From the NCBI GenBank assembly GCA_026936335.1, contig JAPMXV010000043.1:248001-312000 (forward strand): a stretch of 64,000 nucleotides of DNA. Direction: 5' to 3'. Below the pieces are notes generated by a model. That model saw only the letters and a list, made by a program, of their open reading frames with translations. It did not search any database and was not told the DNA's origin. Positions 62,434 to 64,000 of the stretch are shown one piece after another; position 1 is the stretch's first letter, and every line of letters begins with the position of its first letter. Source of the stretch: Mantamonas sphyraenae (lineage: Eukaryota > CRuMs > Mantamonadidae). The translations under genes were made by a program, and so were the position numbers.

Positions 62434-64000
62434 ATGGGCAACGAGCAGTCACAGGTGCATCGCGAGGTGCTCTCCTCTCTGCAGTCCATCACATCCGCCA
62501 ACTGGCGAGAAGTGTTGACGTCGTTTGTGGATCGAGTGCCAGCGGATGCGTCCATCGACTGCACCGACAAAAAGGTGCTCACAAAGCTATTTGCCCTGCT
62601 CGAAACGCAAGTGGCCCTACGCATGGAGCAAGATGACATCCACGGACTCCCATCCATGCCCTCTGCTTCTGGACCGGCTTCCTCCAGCGGCGGCGCCGAC
62701 CCGGAAAGCGTGTTTGATCCGAAAGGGGTCCAGCTCCTTCTGCAGTCGCTCTTCCGCCTCTTTTCCTCGCTGTCCATGTTCAAACTGGCAGCCACCGTGC
62801 GTTGGGATCTCCTCAACGACCTCCTTACCTTTTGGGAACACCCCGAGTGAGTGAAATTGCCTGCGTGATTCCTCGGAGGGTTGTGCTTGGACGACGACAA
62901 CATCGCTCGTTTTCTCACTGCCGTCTCTCATGCCTGACCTTGGCCTTCTCCCTACCCTTCCCACCCCCTTCCCGCACACAACAGCGTGGTGTGCGACACA
63001 CTGGACCTGATCCATCGGATGGTGCAGTGCAGTTTCGAGCCCAAGGCCAACGAAGAGAGCAAGTGCGACGCAGCCGAGGCGGCCAACAAGTTGGCGTTTG
63101 CCGGCGAGGACCGCCTCAACTCGCTGCTGGCCATGTTCCATGCACACAGCTATGGCAAGAACAGTGTGCTCCTGTGCAAGCTCATGCAACTGTTGGTGTC
63201 GCTTTTCTGCGAGCGGCAGCACACGACTGCGTTTGAGCAGGTGCAGAGCTTGCACAAGATGTTCCTCCCGTACGACACCGTCCTCTACGACCTCACTCGC
63301 CATGCCCACCCGCAGCTGCGCATCCTCTCCACTCGTTTCCTCGTCCAGCTGTTTCTGGAGAGCGATGAGGCCACGTACAGACAGTTGCAGGCGTCGTCTC
63401 TCGCCGCAGGTGTCCTCCTCTGGCACATGTTTTCTGCCTTTGAACCCAGGGCAGGCATGTGGTCGACGCAATCACAGGATAACGATGCTGGGAATGCAGG
63501 AGACGGCAGTGGTGACGTGGCTCAGGCAGAAGCACACAAGGACGACGCTGCGCACAGTGACAAGCACGAACAGACACAGACACAGGGAGAAGGTGTCGCT
63601 GAGGTGGGAGACACCAAGGTGAAGAAGGAACAGACAGAGGTGGTGGAGGTGGATGAGGATGAGGTTGAAGAGGAAGAGGAGGATGATGCCATGGCTTCGT
63701 TGGAACGATCGTCCACAGCGTGGGGATCGGCCCTCACGGTTGCCAACGAGGACAACCCAGAGACAAAGGCCACGGGCCAAGGTGAGAGCACGGCGGCAGG
63801 CGTGAGTGGCACCAATTCATCTGCGTCCAACACACCGAACGCAAGCAGCAGCGGCACGACCAACATTGGCTCCAACACACCGTCGAGCATTGCCACGCCG
63901 TCTCCGCTGCAGGCCACCCTCAGTGGGTCTGAATCGGAGCCAAGCACACCCGTGGGTGGGTTTGAGGGCTGGGAAGTGGTGGATCACCACTCGTTGGATG
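62434..64000 (+). CDS. Unknown N-myristoylation candidate, 3' end outside the window
   Basis: Exon 1 is 62434-62846, exon 2 runs from 62985 past the window edge (donor GTGAGT, acceptor CAACAG, phase 2). It begins MGNEQSQVHREVLSSL; Gly2 and a small residue pattern suit N-myristoylation. The first 330 residues look like helical ARM/HEAT repeats (LLQSLFRLFSSLSMFKLAAT, LRILSTRFLVQLFLE, VLLWHMFSAFEP). After that come acidic (VVEVDEDEVEEEEEDD) and Ser/Thr/Asn-rich disordered segments, then GFEGWEVVDHHSLD at the edge. I could not name the family; large helical myristoylated trafficking proteins are possible relatives. Divergent from FNTA, 184 bp between starts. Confidence 0.65.

Overview
This is nuclear DNA of a compact, intron-containing, flagellated single-celled eukaryote. 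The evidence is: short GT-AG introns of about 70-400 nt; axoneme and centriole genes (DRC11, DRC2, a TEDC1-like gene); and core eukaryotic genes (PCNA, MMS19, EPG5, METTL16, FNTA, CDC26). Serine homopolymers, GC-rich coding sequence, a secreted DUF4773 protein, an ankyrin-TKL kinase and paired E2F-type sites in the first PCNA intron make a choanoflagellate or related unicellular holozoan my best guess. That is inference, not proof.

Layout. 0-21.4 kb is gene-dense housekeeping sequence: EPG5 (open at the left edge), an LRR-ankyrin protein, a carnitine-acyltransferase-like enzyme, an SLC18B1-type transporter, a small LRR protein, a GPH-family transporter, PCNA, a TEDC1-like protein, a DUF4773 secreted protein and an unknown acidic protein. 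21.5-37.3 kb is an accessory locus built on a nearly perfect inverted repeat (two 3,778-bp arms around a 4.2-kb spacer). It carries duplicated four-TM and helical genes, an intact ankyrin-TKL kinase across one arm-spacer border, an intact LRR-ankyrin-coiled-coil gene across the outer border of the other arm, and truncated tails of both genes in the opposite arms. A third four-TM paralogue lies just outside. 37.4-41.8 kb is one intronless gene for a secreted, extremely arginine-rich protein of 1,488 aa. 42.5-64 kb returns to housekeeping genes: MALSU1/RsfS, a DHH phosphoesterase, DRC11, a predicted inactive dual-specificity phosphatase, DRC2, MMS19, CDC26, METTL15, METTL16, FNTA, and a partial N-myristoylation candidate running off the right edge.

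How genes relate. Packing is extreme: several divergent pairs have start codons 50-70 bp apart, and convergent pairs have stop codons 6-30 bp apart. CDC26, METTL15 and METTL16 follow each other on the + strand in one reading frame, separated by single TGA codons and only 15 and 6 nt. DRC11 and DRC2, subunits of the same nexin-dynein regulatory complex, flank the pseudophosphatase gene. Four conserved genes (carnitine acyltransferase, GPH transporter, PCNA, FNTA) carry 1-2 nt frame breaks; these look mostly like homopolymer miscalls in the assembly rather than true pseudogenes. Exon borders below were inferred by eye from splice motifs, phase and remembered family conservation.
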